DNA of 28,586 nucleotides, from the NCBI GenBank assembly GCA_030849805.1, contig JASANZ010001975.1:1-28586 (forward strand), given 5' to 3'. The notes below the pieces were generated by a model, which did not search any database, was not told where the DNA came from, and worked only from the letters and a program-made list of their open reading frames with translations. Positions 19,822 through 28,586 of the stretch are shown one piece after another. Every line of letters begins with the position of its first letter. The first letter of the stretch is position 1. A program made the position numbers and the translations under genes. The stretch is from Sergeia podlipaevii. Lineage: Eukaryota; Euglenozoa; Kinetoplastea; Trypanosomatida; Trypanosomatidae.

Positions 19822-21388
19822 TGTGAGATGTGAGGGTAGTACAATGAAACGGTGCGCGCTGTCTGAAACCTATTTTTCTATTCCTTACAAAATCACCCCA
19901 AAGAAAATCCTTATAAAAGGAGAAAAGACTGTTTCACGTTGTATAGAACTCTAACGTTAGTATCTACTGAAAGAAGGGAACAACAACAATGTACCAGTAT
20001 AGAGCACAAAGATAAAATTCAATGTGAAGAAAGAGGGAGAATAGAAGAAAAAGAAGAAAAAGTACTTTCGATCCTGATTAAGATAGAGCACGTAACTAAT
20101 GAAGGAGGCAAGACAAAGAGTGCACAAAAAAAAAGATAAAAAAAAATAAAAATGTATCATTTTTTTTTTTGAAATAGACAATCAACGCCAGAAAAAAAAA
20201 AGAAAAAAAAAGAAAAATAAATAACATCATCGCAAAAAATGTCAAATCATATGGAGGGAAAAATGAAAGAACACTTAGACACCAATTGCGAAAACCTACG
20301 AGCTGTGAGGGGACCATGATGGCACCAGATAATGGAACACCTAGCAAAATTATACACCCCTCCCCCCGCGCACGCTAACACAATAAAAAACTATGTCCTT
20401 TTTGTTGTTTCTTTTCTTCCTATCCAAGTTGCTCATCCTGAAGTGTACGCACGCAAGCACAAAACAATAATAACAAAACATAAATAGTACTGCTTTAATA
20501 AAATATATGTATGCTCACTTCAAAGGAAAAAAAAAAACATATATGCAGATTTCAGAGCTGCCTAGCGGCACAGAGCAAAGAGTCTATATAGAATATCACT
20601 ATCATTTTCACTTCTTCTCCCCGCCTCTTCTGATTTTATTGCTTCATGTAGAACATATAACCTTCCCCGACTTAGTTCAAAGAAAGTGCCATTCCTTTCG
20701 GCTTTGTGTATAGAACAATAAAATACTACCGTTTCACTTTTTCTTCCTTTTTTACAGCACAGGGTTCACCTCCTTCTCTTTCATTTTTGGTTGCTCAACA
20801 AGACTTTACAGCTTTTTTTAAAATAAAAAAGCCGCAACGATAGTTTCAGACTTACCCGCTTTCAATGTGAAAAAAAAAAGAGAACGAAAAAAAGAAAGAA
20901 AAAGAAAACATAAGACATGTACTGAAGAAACATGGTGAGGAGTGAAAGATTGCTCTTCGTCTACTAGTGCTAGGAAGTTCCATGTGCATGTGAACCTCTC
21001 TGGCGAAGGGGAGTACGCTCTCAGTTGTATGTAAACATACCAAAATACAATAAAGCAAAGTTGGCTAAGGGGAGAGGACAAACCAGTGCCATATGTTGGA
21101 GTACCAAAAACGTATACTGAGCCCCCGTTCTCACGATTTCAAGGGAGTCTTTTTGTTTCATTACTCACGTGCTTCCTCCCTTAAAAAGAGAAAAAAAAGG
21201 GCCATATACTTCTGCCCTAAAAGCAACAACAGCAAGCTGTCACTGGTGTGTGTCTGTGCTTGTGTGCGTGCTTGATATTCCATCACGCGTTTAAAGTAAA
21301 CAGTGTGAGGAAAAGAAAGGGCAGAGAGATGAAGAGAAAGCACGTCAGGCAGGAAAGCAAGGCTCGTGACAGCAGCAGACCTCTTATC
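19822..21388. other. Spacer between CFAP36-like gene and amastin
   Basis: 3'UTR of the CFAP36-like gene and the amastin 5' region. It has dense A runs at about 20129-20222, AT-rich sequence and a GT-rich stretch at about 21244-21270. All open frames are low-complexity (Phe/Leu/Ser or Lys/Glu). No gene was recognised. Confidence 0.6.
19909..19910 (-). promoter_or_regulatory. Candidate trans-splice acceptor AG for amastin
   Basis: The minus strand reads TCTTTTCTCCTTTTATAAG, with the AG at 19910-19909, giving an 87-nt leader without an ATG. AGs at 19883-19884 and closer to the start are alternatives. Confidence 0.5.
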
Positions 21389-22795
21389 TTACTTCTTAGC
21401 CTCTCCTAGAATGTCTTCACGTAGGCGCCGAGCAATATCAACGGTAAGCTGCTTCTCCGCAGCATCGGCTGCGCCGTCAGCACGCGCTACTGGCGCTGGC
21501 ATATTGTTCTTCTCAGCGTATTCAGCCAGTTCCTTCTGGCGGCTAGCCTTATTCTGGGCTAAGATTCTCTCTCGTTGCTCACGCATGTACTTCGCACGCT
21601 GCTCCAGCTCCTCTTTGGTGGGCTTCGCCTTGGGTGCCGTGGCAGGAGCTGGATCTGCCTTGGGCTGTGCCTGGGCAGCGGTGACGACATGCTGCTTGAG
21701 TGTGTTAAGAGGAGGCTGACTAATTGGCGGCAGTGCGGACATCCCCATGCGCTTGTTGGGGGGTGACAGCACTGGCGGTGCGGCGGCAGTCGCGGTGGGC
21801 TGTGGGATGACCCTTGGTGGAGTCACAGCAGGAGGCGCCACAGCAGCAACAGGGGCAACAGGGACGGGAGAATCGGGGGCAGAGGATGAGATGGAGGCTT
21901 GTGACTGATCGACAGGGTGGACGTTTGCGACGTAGCTCGCGGATGTGGAAGCCACCAAGGGCACATCTGGCACGGAGGAGACGTTTGTAGGAACCATGTT
22001 CTCCGCGGGACTGGCCTGCTGCGCTGAAATGCTGCGAATTATGTTCTCCTCGCGCGCAATGAGGGTCTTTTCTTCGAGACTCTGAATGTTGTGCTCCCTC
22101 TGCGCCTCTAGCCTTGTCAGCTTCTGCACCAACAGTTGCTGCGCCGCTTGCTCATCCTTCTGCGCAAGCAGCTTCGCCTCCAGCTCGATTTCCTCCTTGA
22201 CACGAGCAACGCGCTCGTTCTCTTCCTGGAGGGAAAGCGCCAGTGCCTCCTGCAGCTGCGCATCTTCAAGCGCAAGCGCCTTTTCTCCTTGGTCGTTCTC
22301 GAGTGACATGGCCAGCGCCATACGCAGTGCCTCCTCATCGTCGATATCGCCGTTGGTGGCGAGAGCAAGCTGTTGCTCAAGCTCACGCTGCTGAGCGTCG
22401 TTCTTCGAATCCATCGCTGCGGAGGCGAGAACGTCTAGCTGCAAATTGTGCTTCAACATCATGCGGTGGAAGATACGAAAGTCGTCCACACTAAAGATGA
22501 ACTTTAGCATACGGGAAGTGTCAGCGCGCGCACGGTGGCTAGGGTTCTTAAGAGAGGCTTTGATCGCTTTGAGAGCGTCCTCCATGGAAACGCCAAGCTC
22601 GCTAACAAAGTCTGTGAGAAGACGATCAATGAGCACGCGGAACTTGTTGTGTATCTCCGTGTACTCAAACTTCATCTCATCGTCATTGTCGAACAAACAG
22701 CAATTCTCATCAACAAAGTCGTTGACGGGCGTGCGCCACATCGGCGAGCGTGAAAACTGCACAACGGCCTCAGCAATCCATTCATTATCGCTCAT
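21389..22795 (-). CDS. CFAP36: CFAP36 homologue: BART domain plus two ubiquitin-interacting motifs
   Basis: Protein of 468 residues from the ATG at 22795; the frame continues upstream only via GTG, so the extra 20 codons were dropped. Residues 5 to about 125 match the BART domain of CFAP36 (CCDC104), including the FVDENCCLFD and YTEIHNKF segments; in animals this domain binds ARL3-class GTPases at cilia. Two strong ubiquitin-interacting motifs follow: EEALRMALAMSLEND (154-168) and AQLQEALALSLQEEN (179-193), each with the Ala-x3-Ser core. Next come a coiled coil (about 193-258), an Ala/Pro-rich linker (260-392), and a basic helix with KYMREQRERIL (402-412) and a terminal RRLREDILGE that resemble the CFAP36 C-terminus. 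It is probably flagellar by homology. An acceptor near 22878-22879 would give a leader of about 82 nt. Stop is TAA. Confidence 0.9.
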   Translation of the reverse strand: MSDNEWIAEAVVQFSRSPMWRTPVNDFVDENCCLFDNDDEMKFEYTEIHNKFRVLIDRLLTDFVSELGVSMEDALKAIKASLKNPSHRARADTSRMLKFIFSVDDFRIFHRMMLKHNLQLDVLASAAMDSKNDAQQRELEQQLALATNGDIDDEEALRMALAMSLENDQGEKALALEDAQLQEALALSLQEENERVARVKEEIELEAKLLAQKDEQAAQQLLVQKLTRLEAQREHNIQSLEEKTLIAREENIIRSISAQQASPAENMVPTNVSSVPDVPLVASTSASYVANVHPVDQSQASISSSAPDSPVPVAPVAAVAPPAVTPPRVIPQPTATAAAPPVLSPPNKRMGMSALPPISQPPLNTLKQHVVTAAQAQPKADPAPATAPKAKPTKEELEQRAKYMREQRERILAQNKASRQKELAEYAEKNNMPAPVARADGAADAAEKQLTVDIARRLREDILGEAKK

Positions 22796-23307
22796 GAGAT
22801 CGCACAGTAACAAAAATATGGGGGAGGGGTGTAAACAGAGAGAAAAAAAACTCACAATTTCGTTGCTACTGCTCTATCTATATTTATTCAAAAGATAAAT
22901 AAAGTAGAAGTCCACGGCTAAGAGTTTGGGGGTAAGCAGCTAAAAAAAAGAGATACCCGTCGAATGTTTTTGTGTACCTTCGATATGCAACTTTAAGCAG
23001 AATATGGGCTGGAATTCCAAAAGAAAAAAGAACAATTTCGAGAAAAAAAAGGGTGAGAACATGCATTGCAAGCAATAAGCAAAAAAAAAAAAAAGACAAG
23101 AAAAACAGAAGTGGACCCGTGGCTAATTCAAAAGAGGGGAGAATGTAAAGGTGCTGGGAAGAAGATAAGACTGTAACATGCAAATCTAGGTGATTCTGTG
23201 ATGTGTTGCTCAGAGTGCAGCACGGACTGGCAGCGGCATCCTCGTGATCATACGTCTTCGTCTCTCTCTCTCTGAGCCTGATTAAAAGATAATGCCAGAA
23301 ATAGAGC
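22796..23307. other. Spacer between large zinc-finger gene and CFAP36-like gene
   Basis: 3'UTR of the zinc-finger gene plus the CFAP36-like leader. A strong pyrimidine tract (minus strand, 22807-22851) lies immediately upstream of the ATG with no AG of its own before the start, so the acceptor is probably further out, near 22878-22879. Nothing else was recognised. Confidence 0.55.
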
Positions 23308-25719
23308 TCACTGGTACAATGCACTGGCGCTCGACTTGACATCCTCTTCAGTGTTCACTTGAGCCATCCGCTCCAGCGAGTCCAAAGATTCACGCCCGAG
23401 GGAAAGAATTGACACATTTGAGCTCGCCTCTGTCAGTGTACTCGCTAGTTCTTCACCACAGTGTTCGCATTTCTCAGTGGAATCAAGAACTGTGCGGCGA
23501 AAGCAGTGTGCGCAATCTACGTGTGTGTGCAGTCCTTCTACCCATCTCGCTGTTCCGCATTCTGGGCAGGTGGAGGCGTAGATGCGAGAACAGAGGCCAC
23601 ACTCACTGCACTTCCACCGACTGGGAAAGATAACACACCCCTCCGATCGCTCACAATCGCAGCGTGGGCAGGTGCTTCGCTCCGGCAAGGCTCCGCCAGA
23701 GGCAACTGGCATGGCGCACATCTCGCACACCCAAGTTTGCTCTGTCATGTCAAACTCCCTTGGCGCCGTGCAGCTCTGGCAGCGTGCGTCCGTGCGAGCG
23801 TTCGTTGATCCACACATCGCGCACGCCCACTCGTCGAGGCAGAGACGTGCGTGACAGCGAAAGCACGCGCGGCGCGTCGCTACGTTGGGTGCGCGACACA
23901 CAGGACACTTCACCGACGGCGATGAAGGCGGCCTTGTTGTCCCACAATCTGTGCATTCACGCACAGCAGCGTGCACACGTAGGTTGCACTTGGGACACCG
24001 CCACAGCAAAGGATGTGGCGAGCCGCACTTGTCGCACTCAAAGGCGTCTGCACTATTTGTGGAGGAACACACTGTGCAGGTCCACTGGAGAGGTTGAGGG
24101 GCTGCGCCACAGCCAAGGCAGCACTGACGGTCATTTCGGTTTGTGCTCGAGCACACAGAGCACAGCCAGTAGCCACTAGGCACCTCGCGGAGATGGTCAC
24201 AGCACTTGACCTGCGTTACAACACGATACTGGCGGCAGTAAGGGCATTGCCAGTCGCTAGGATTCGGTATGTAGTGGGGCTGTAGTGCGTCACTACTATC
24301 ACCTGCACCTTTGGCTGCCGCCGCTGCAACTGAGTCCGAGGTCGTCGTTGTCGCCATTGATGATCCCTTGTCTTCCTCAGTGCCGTCCGCGGGTCGTTCA
24401 GTAGGTTGCCTGACGGTTGAGCGGGGCTGAAGACATACATCGCAAAACTGCGCATTGCGCCGCTGCAGCACATTGCACTGGGAGCACCACCACGCGCCAG
24501 ATACCTCGCCTCCCCCTCCGGCGTAAATGCTATTTGTGCTAGGCTCACTCGTATCGACGCTTGAGAGCTGCGCAGCAGTAATCATAGTAGTACCCTCCAC
24601 CTCCTCCGCATTGCTGACAGGCCCTTGTAGCGCATCAACGGTACTCCTAGCAGCAGCAACAACAACGACATCATCAGCATTGCTGCCACCTACACCACAC
24701 GTGGGCAGCTGGGGTGGGACCGAGGTGACACCCCCACGAGCCCACCGCCGGTCACGCTTGCCACTAGCACCGCTACCTTCATCACCGAGGGCGGCGCGCA
24801 CAGTATCCATTGCCTCCAGTGGTCGCATGCACGACTCACACATCTCCCAGCGCACGTCATTTCGCGCGCCGCATCCCTCGCAGAGCACTGTTGCATCGGA
24901 CACCTTCCTCTCTCGTTTCGCCTGGCAATGCCTACACACAGCTGTGAAGATACTGTTGCCTTCGGAGTTTTTGCACGCTTTGCAGATCCAGTGAAAAGGC
25001 TGATCAGTAAAGCACGTGGCGCACTGCACAGCGGCACGTGAATTTATGTGACTGCAGGTGGGGCAGTACCACTCCCGCACCCCCTCGAAAGGCGCCGCAC
25101 AGCCACGGCAGTAGAATTTGCTTCGTGACTGCGCTGGTGAGTTGATGTCAGGCCTTAGTTTACGAAGAAGTGAGAACGGAGAGGGCGAGGAGGCAGATAC
25201 ACCGGTGTCAGTGTTGCTACCGCCAGTGCTGCCACCAGAAGAGTCATTGCATGTGCCACACTGCTCGCATATCCACTGAACTGGGAACGTGGCAACGTGA
25301 CGTGTTGGAGGAAAACTCTTGCGAAATGACGCTTCAGCGCCGCTGTTGCATCGCCGGCAGGTCTTCCGCCCGGGGAAGTTAAACGTACGGCAATGACAGC
25401 ACATCCACTCCACTGAGCTTTCCACTGGTGCGCTACTGTTGGGGCCGCCACTGGCGGCGTCTAAAGGGACAAATACCTCACGTCTTATGCGCACAAAGGA
25501 TTCAAAGCGCTTGCTCCACTGCCGTACATACGTGACCTCCTCTTGCTGCTGAGGCTCAGCCTGTGCAGCCGAAATGATAGCAGTACCACCTTGCATTGAA
25601 ATGCCAGGCTTCGCGGCGGCTTCAGCGCTGTTCCCACTGTCGCTCTTCGCTGCCACGTCAGCAGATGAGCCCGCACGTCGTTCTTGAAGTGGAGAACTGG
25701 TGGCATCTTGTACCAGCAT
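23308..25719 (-). CDS. Large multi-zinc-finger (RanBP2-type C2C2) protein
   Basis: Protein of 803 residues from the ATG at 25719, with about fifteen CxxC...CxxC modules. RanBP2-type fingers with the W-x-C-x2-C start are clearest at 105-124, 217-236, 518-537, 546-565, 631-650 and 702-721. Variant or degenerate ones are at 244-265, 280-297, 410-429, 490-508, 573-592, 605-622, 663-687 and 736-754. The module at 149-207 is split by about 45 residues between its two CxxC halves. RanBP2 fingers bind RNA or ubiquitin; the number and regular linkers of the 518-721 array suggest RNA. An Ala/Thr/Ser-rich linker at about 305-408 divides the protein. The start is uncertain: in-frame coding-like sequence continues upstream to an ATG at 25839 but is broken by TGA at 25762-25764, and out-of-frame ATGs precede 25719. 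Stop is TGA. The next gene upstream is also a RanBP2-finger gene. Confidence 0.9.
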   Translation of the reverse strand: MLVQDATSSPLQERRAGSSADVAAKSDSGNSAEAAAKPGISMQGGTAIISAAQAEPQQQEEVTYVRQWSKRFESFVRIRREVFVPLDAASGGPNSSAPVESSVEWMCCHCRTFNFPGRKTCRRCNSGAEASFRKSFPPTRHVATFPVQWICEQCGTCNDSSGGSTGGSNTDTGVSASSPSPFSLLRKLRPDINSPAQSRSKFYCRGCAAPFEGVREWYCPTCSHINSRAAVQCATCFTDQPFHWICKACKNSEGNSIFTAVCRHCQAKRERKVSDATVLCEGCGARNDVRWEMCESCMRPLEAMDTVRAALGDEGSGASGKRDRRWARGGVTSVPPQLPTCGVGGSNADDVVVVAAARSTVDALQGPVSNAEEVEGTTMITAAQLSSVDTSEPSTNSIYAGGGGEVSGAWWCSQCNVLQRRNAQFCDVCLQPRSTVRQPTERPADGTEEDKGSSMATTTTSDSVAAAAAKGAGDSSDALQPHYIPNPSDWQCPYCRQYRVVTQVKCCDHLREVPSGYWLCSVCSSTNRNDRQCCLGCGAAPQPLQWTCTVCSSTNSADAFECDKCGSPHPLLWRCPKCNLRVHAAVRECTDCGTTRPPSSPSVKCPVCRAPNVATRRACFRCHARLCLDEWACAMCGSTNARTDARCQSCTAPREFDMTEQTWVCEMCAMPVASGGALPERSTCPRCDCERSEGCVIFPSRWKCSECGLCSRIYASTCPECGTARWVEGLHTHVDCAHCFRRTVLDSTEKCEHCGEELASTLTEASSNVSILSLGRESLDSLERMAQVNTEEDVKSSASALYQ

Positions 25720-25761
25720 GCGCACCAGCTCATCTTCGCTTGCATCCTCCGCATCAAACTG

Positions 25762-25839
25762 TCAGCGGGATTGAGTGAGGAGTGCGGCGCAGCGCCGTCG
25801 CAGCAGACAGGCGGGAAACCGAAGACGTAATGAGATCAT
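25762..25839 (-). other. Upstream in-frame segment resembling a mitochondrial presequence, ended by TGA
   Basis: From the ATG at 25839 the minus strand encodes 25 residues, starting MISLRLRF and including LLRRRC, with six Arg and no acidic residue, then TGA at 25764-25762. The frame then continues without a break (QFDAEDASEDELV) into the 803-residue zinc-finger protein. A three-codon ATG (25847) overlaps this start. It may be a broken or recoded N-terminus, or a uORF. Confidence 0.55.
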
Positions 25840-26421
25840 GTGTGCATGTACTTTTTAAAAAAACACTCACCCACTCACACAAGGCTCCCCTTCACAATTG
25901 AGTGGGAGAGGTAAATATATTATGATTTGCTCTGATATATGAGCTACTTATTCTTTTGATTATTTCTGATTGTGTAGGCTATGATGATGGGAAGGGGAGG
26001 GGAAGCACAGTTCCTTCCCTCCTTTGACTATCTTTGACCCACAGATTCTGCTATGAACCGCATTGACATAATAAAAAGAATGGTAAGTGACGGTAGCAAA
26101 GTTGAAAGAATAAATGAAAAGGCAAAGAAAAGAAAAGAAACAACACGCAACAACGTATTCGTAGATGGCTGAAGGGATAAAACACTGCAGGTTTCAGCCT
26201 CATCGAATTATGGAAAACTTTATGTATCCAATGCCCCCCACCCTTTTTGAATAAGAAAACAATGCTGATGAAGGAGAAGATGTAAATAACAGCAAGAACG
26301 TCAACATATGTCTTGTGTGCATTTGATTTGTGTTCTTGTGAGGAGGCAGCCATACAATCAGTCGAACAAAACAACAACAACAACAACAAAAAGAATCATC
26401 AACGGACAGTCACTTTACCAC
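25840..26421. other. Spacer between the two zinc-finger genes
   Basis: 3'UTR of the nine-finger gene and 5' region of the large zinc-finger gene. On the minus strand a pyrimidine-rich stretch leads to an AG at 25890-25891, a possible acceptor. An AAC repeat is at 26370-26389. The open frames are Leu/Phe-rich and unconvincing. Confidence 0.55.
26370..26389. repeat. (AAC)n trinucleotide microsatellite
   Basis: Six to seven AAC units lie about 30 bases downstream of the stop of the nine-finger gene, within its 3'UTR; they read as GTT in the transcript. Confidence 0.85.
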
Positions 26422-28092
26422 TTATAGCTTGACAGGTTTGCGTACTGTAGCACGACGTGCCGCGGTCACAGATGACTTTGGGGCACCACACTTGTAGCAC
26501 TCATTGCGATTGCGGAAGTTATCCGAAAGACATTTCGCACACGTCCAGTTTCCAGGCTTGTAAGTAGAGCTCAGCACACCCTCAGAAGAGCGGCCTCCCG
26601 CATCGTCCTGGAAGCCTTCCTTGTTGAAATGCGGCGCGTCTATCCCATCAGCTGACCACGGTGCTTCCTCCTCACACTCACCGTGGCACTGCCAGCACGT
26701 GCGGCGCGTTCGGAAATTGCTAGCGTTGCATTTGCGACACGTCCAGTTGTTGTTGCTGCTGCTGCCGCCAGGGCGACGGTTGCTCTGCGGCGCACCATCG
26801 CTGCTGCTACTGTTGCTAGGCGAGTACTGAGCTTGGTCCGCCGCGGACCTCAACTGTTGCTTCCCTTGCGGCCGCTTGGCGGAGCACTGAAAGCATTCCG
26901 ATCTCTTCGCAAAGTTGAGCGCGTTACAAGACTCACAGTACCAATCAGCGGCCTTTGGATGATAGTGAAAACCCTCGCCTGGTGGTGCCACTTCATGCCC
27001 TAAGCGCGGCTCAGCAGCAAGCCGCTCCACCCTGCAGTTGCGACACTTTTTATCGTAGATGCTGGTGCTGGTGTTGCACTCCACACACGCCCACGACACA
27101 GGTATTGGGTTGCGGCAGCTGAAGCAACGCGAGCGGGAGAGATGGTTGAGTGCTGCACACTGAGGGCACTCCCATTCTGTGGGGGATATACTCGCCCCGC
27201 ACTGCATGCACGCCTCCTCATCTCCTGGATTTATGTGCCCGCACGTGGCCACACGACACATCCAGTCAAAGCCGGGAGGCCCGGGCGGCCGCTCGCTCGC
27301 CTTGATGGCTTCATAGACTGGTGACTTGCGCTTCTCTCTAATCGAAGTATGGCGCGATGTCATCGTGGTAAGTACGAATGGTTTTATGTCAATATTGCGC
27401 AGCTTCACTCGCTTATGCGATAACGATGATGATGGCGCGACTGGACGGCGAAGAGCGCCGGGGATTTGCTGCTCCACGCCTGCGAGTTCGCTACCGAATT
27501 GAGCCTCGGCTTCCCGTGGGGAGATTGAGTCGAAAGTCTCTTGTTGCCTCTGCAGATCCATCTCGCGTTCCTGCGCGTGACGGATCACCTCCTCCTCAGA
27601 ATGCAAGTGTGGCGCCATGTCGTAGCCGCAGAAGCCACACACGCTGTTGTCGTCAAGTTCATCAATGCGATTGTTCTCGTCGCATACCGCACACATCCAG
27701 AACTCCGAGCTTGCGCTACCTGGCTTCTTGCACTCCTTGCATTGCCTCACTCCATTGTGGTTGCGTGTGCCACATGCAACGCATTTCCATCCGCGCAGCA
27801 CCGGTTTCTCCTCGCCACACGCACTGCACTGTAAGCTTTTGCCCTTGTTAATGGCATGGCATTCGGGCTTGATACACATCCAGGGCCGCATATTGTTCTG
27901 TGCCCAGGATGGATACAATGAGACAGTGGTGGTTATATATGCCCGAGATGCCACGGACAAGAAAGCGCTTTGACAACACATCCCGGGGGCACCAGTCGTA
28001 CATAACTTGAGTAAACGCACATCGTTGCTGCTTACATTGGCGTAAGCAAGGAAAGCCACAGCAACGGAGCTGCAGACGGCGCTTCTCCACAT
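26422..28092 (-). CDS. Nine-finger RanBP2-type zinc-finger protein, probably mitochondrial and RNA-binding
   Basis: Protein of 556 residues. The frame is open to an ATG at 28326, but the ATG at 28092 follows a clear acceptor (28119-28120), and the dropped 78 residues look like translated spacer. Residues 1 to about 65 begin MWRSAVCSS and are hydrophobic with scattered Arg, like a mitochondrial presequence. Nine RanBP2 fingers follow, starting at Trp71, 102, 132, 277, 307, 334, 384, 450 and 516. Those at 71 and 277 have CX4C instead of CX2C. The fingers at 384, 450 and 516 keep the N-F-x-x-R core (for example NWTCRKCNASNFRTRRTC) seen in ZRANB2-type fingers that bind single-stranded GGU-containing RNA. 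Residues 160-270 are a helical, charged linker. A role in mitochondrial RNA metabolism is inference. Stop is TAA. It lies directly upstream of the other zinc-finger gene. Confidence 0.92.
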   Translation of the reverse strand: MWRSAVCSSVAVAFLAYANVSSNDVRLLKLCTTGAPGMCCQSAFLSVASRAYITTTVSLYPSWAQNNMRPWMCIKPECHAINKGKSLQCSACGEEKPVLRGWKCVACGTRNHNGVRQCKECKKPGSASSEFWMCAVCDENNRIDELDDNSVCGFCGYDMAPHLHSEEEVIRHAQEREMDLQRQQETFDSISPREAEAQFGSELAGVEQQIPGALRRPVAPSSSLSHKRVKLRNIDIKPFVLTTMTSRHTSIREKRKSPVYEAIKASERPPGPPGFDWMCRVATCGHINPGDEEACMQCGASISPTEWECPQCAALNHLSRSRCFSCRNPIPVSWACVECNTSTSIYDKKCRNCRVERLAAEPRLGHEVAPPGEGFHYHPKAADWYCESCNALNFAKRSECFQCSAKRPQGKQQLRSAADQAQYSPSNSSSSDGAPQSNRRPGGSSSNNNWTCRKCNASNFRTRRTCWQCHGECEEEAPWSADGIDAPHFNKEGFQDDAGGRSSEGVLSSTYKPGNWTCAKCLSDNFRNRNECYKCGAPKSSVTAARRATVRKPVKL

Positions 28093-28586
28093 TCTGTGGT
28101 GGCTCTCTCTCTCTCTCTCTGTAGATAAAAAAACTAATAAGAATAATATAGCAATAAGGCAATATAGAAAAATAAAAGTCAATCCTTCTATTAAATGTGA
28201 GTCTGCGTACTGCAAGCTTATAGACACACAAAATGAGCAACGACAAGAAGAGTGATAAGGAGTCATGAGAGAAAGTAAAAAAGTTGATTTTTTCAAAGGG
28301 ACATCACAGAAATACAAGTTGTACATTCCGATCGCAACCTACTCAAAAAACGTGCTCTCTCTCTCTTTCAATCACATACAATGCAATTCAAGAGACAACA
28401 CATACTGCCCAAATACAACGTCAACAAAGATGTATAGCGTTCAAGCTCATCTACTTTGTGTGATGCCATATATTAAGCTTGTCATGTATATATTTGAGAT
28501 GCTATTTTGGCTTACGTATATAAATATTCATATACGCCGTTATAGTGGGTTAAAAGGAAAAAGAGCGACAACACCCATCATAGTCT
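28093..28586. other. Right-end spacer
   Basis: Contains the acceptor above and a CT repeat at 28103-28120; the rest is AT-rich sequence, presumably the 3' region of a gene outside the window. No gene was recognised. Confidence 0.6.
28119..28120 (-). promoter_or_regulatory. Predicted trans-splice acceptor AG for the nine-finger gene
   Basis: The minus strand reads TTAGTTTTTTTATCTACAG, with the AG at 28120-28119, followed by GA repeats. The leader would be about 26 nt. This decides the start at 28092 over the ATG at 28326. Confidence 0.6.

Noticed and set aside
22796..22855. 20-residue extension of the CFAP36-like protein
   Set aside because: It starts with GTG and reads a pyrimidine tract; homology to CFAP36 starts right after the ATG at 22795.
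25762..25764. Genome-wide TGA reassignment to Trp (as in Blastocrithidia) to explain the in-frame TGA
   Set aside because: All other genes read through cleanly in the standard code, Trp is coded by TGG, and TGA serves as the final stop in the dioxygenase and large zinc-finger genes.
28093..28326. ATG at 28326 adding 78 residues with a membrane-like segment to the nine-finger protein
   Set aside because: A clear pyrimidine tract and AG at 28119-28120 lie downstream of it, so the mature mRNA would start after this ATG; the added residues are spacer-like.

Overview
The window is nuclear DNA from a trypanosomatid (Kinetoplastea). Every convincing gene lies on the minus strand, none has an intron, and the genes are separated by AT-rich spacers full of homopolymers and microsatellites. 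Most starts are preceded by a polypyrimidine tract and an AG, the expected context for spliced-leader trans-splicing. An amastin, a glycosome-type adenylate kinase tail, the protein motif around 'KYGPEP' and clustered trypanosomatid-type hypothetical genes support this. Coding regions are only moderately GC-rich, unlike Leishmania or Crithidia, so another trypanosomatid genus is likelier; I cannot name the species. No strand switch, tRNA, rRNA, CRISPR or transposable element was seen. The window looks like the interior of one polycistronic unit transcribed from high to low coordinates.

In order of transcription (right to left) the genes are: a nine-finger RanBP2-type zinc-finger protein with a mitochondrial-looking N-terminus (26422-28092); a second, much larger protein of about fifteen C2C2 fingers, whose likely presequence is cut off by an in-frame TGA (23308-25719, upstream segment to 25839); a CFAP36 (BART-domain) homologue with two ubiquitin-interacting motifs (21389-22795); an amastin (19057-19821) followed by a 2.1 kb gap; a small Cys-rich protein (16450-16899); a coiled-coil protein with two KYGPEP modules and a C-terminal zinc ribbon (13078-15885); a fusion of a trypsin-fold domain without its catalytic His and Ser to armadillo repeats (10842-12425); an AAAP-type amino acid transporter with a long cytosolic N-terminus (8341-10296); VCP/p97/Cdc48 (4996-7347); an adenylate kinase ending in Ser-Asn-Leu (2971-3666); and two tandem LigB-type extradiol dioxygenase genes, the last one cut by the left edge (746-1711 and <1-340).

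As usual in trypanosomatids, the neighbours do not form one pathway. Two neighbourhoods carry meaning: the adjacent pair of zinc-finger genes, both plausibly mitochondrial RNA-binding proteins, and the tandem dioxygenase pair, whose similarity is mosaic and whose N-termini differ. The points most worth a second look are the in-frame TGA before the large zinc-finger gene, the dead-protease/ARM fusion, the paired zinc-finger genes, and the dioxygenase duplication. Starts were chosen as the first in-frame ATG downstream of a plausible splice acceptor; open frames that begin with TTG or GTG were trimmed.
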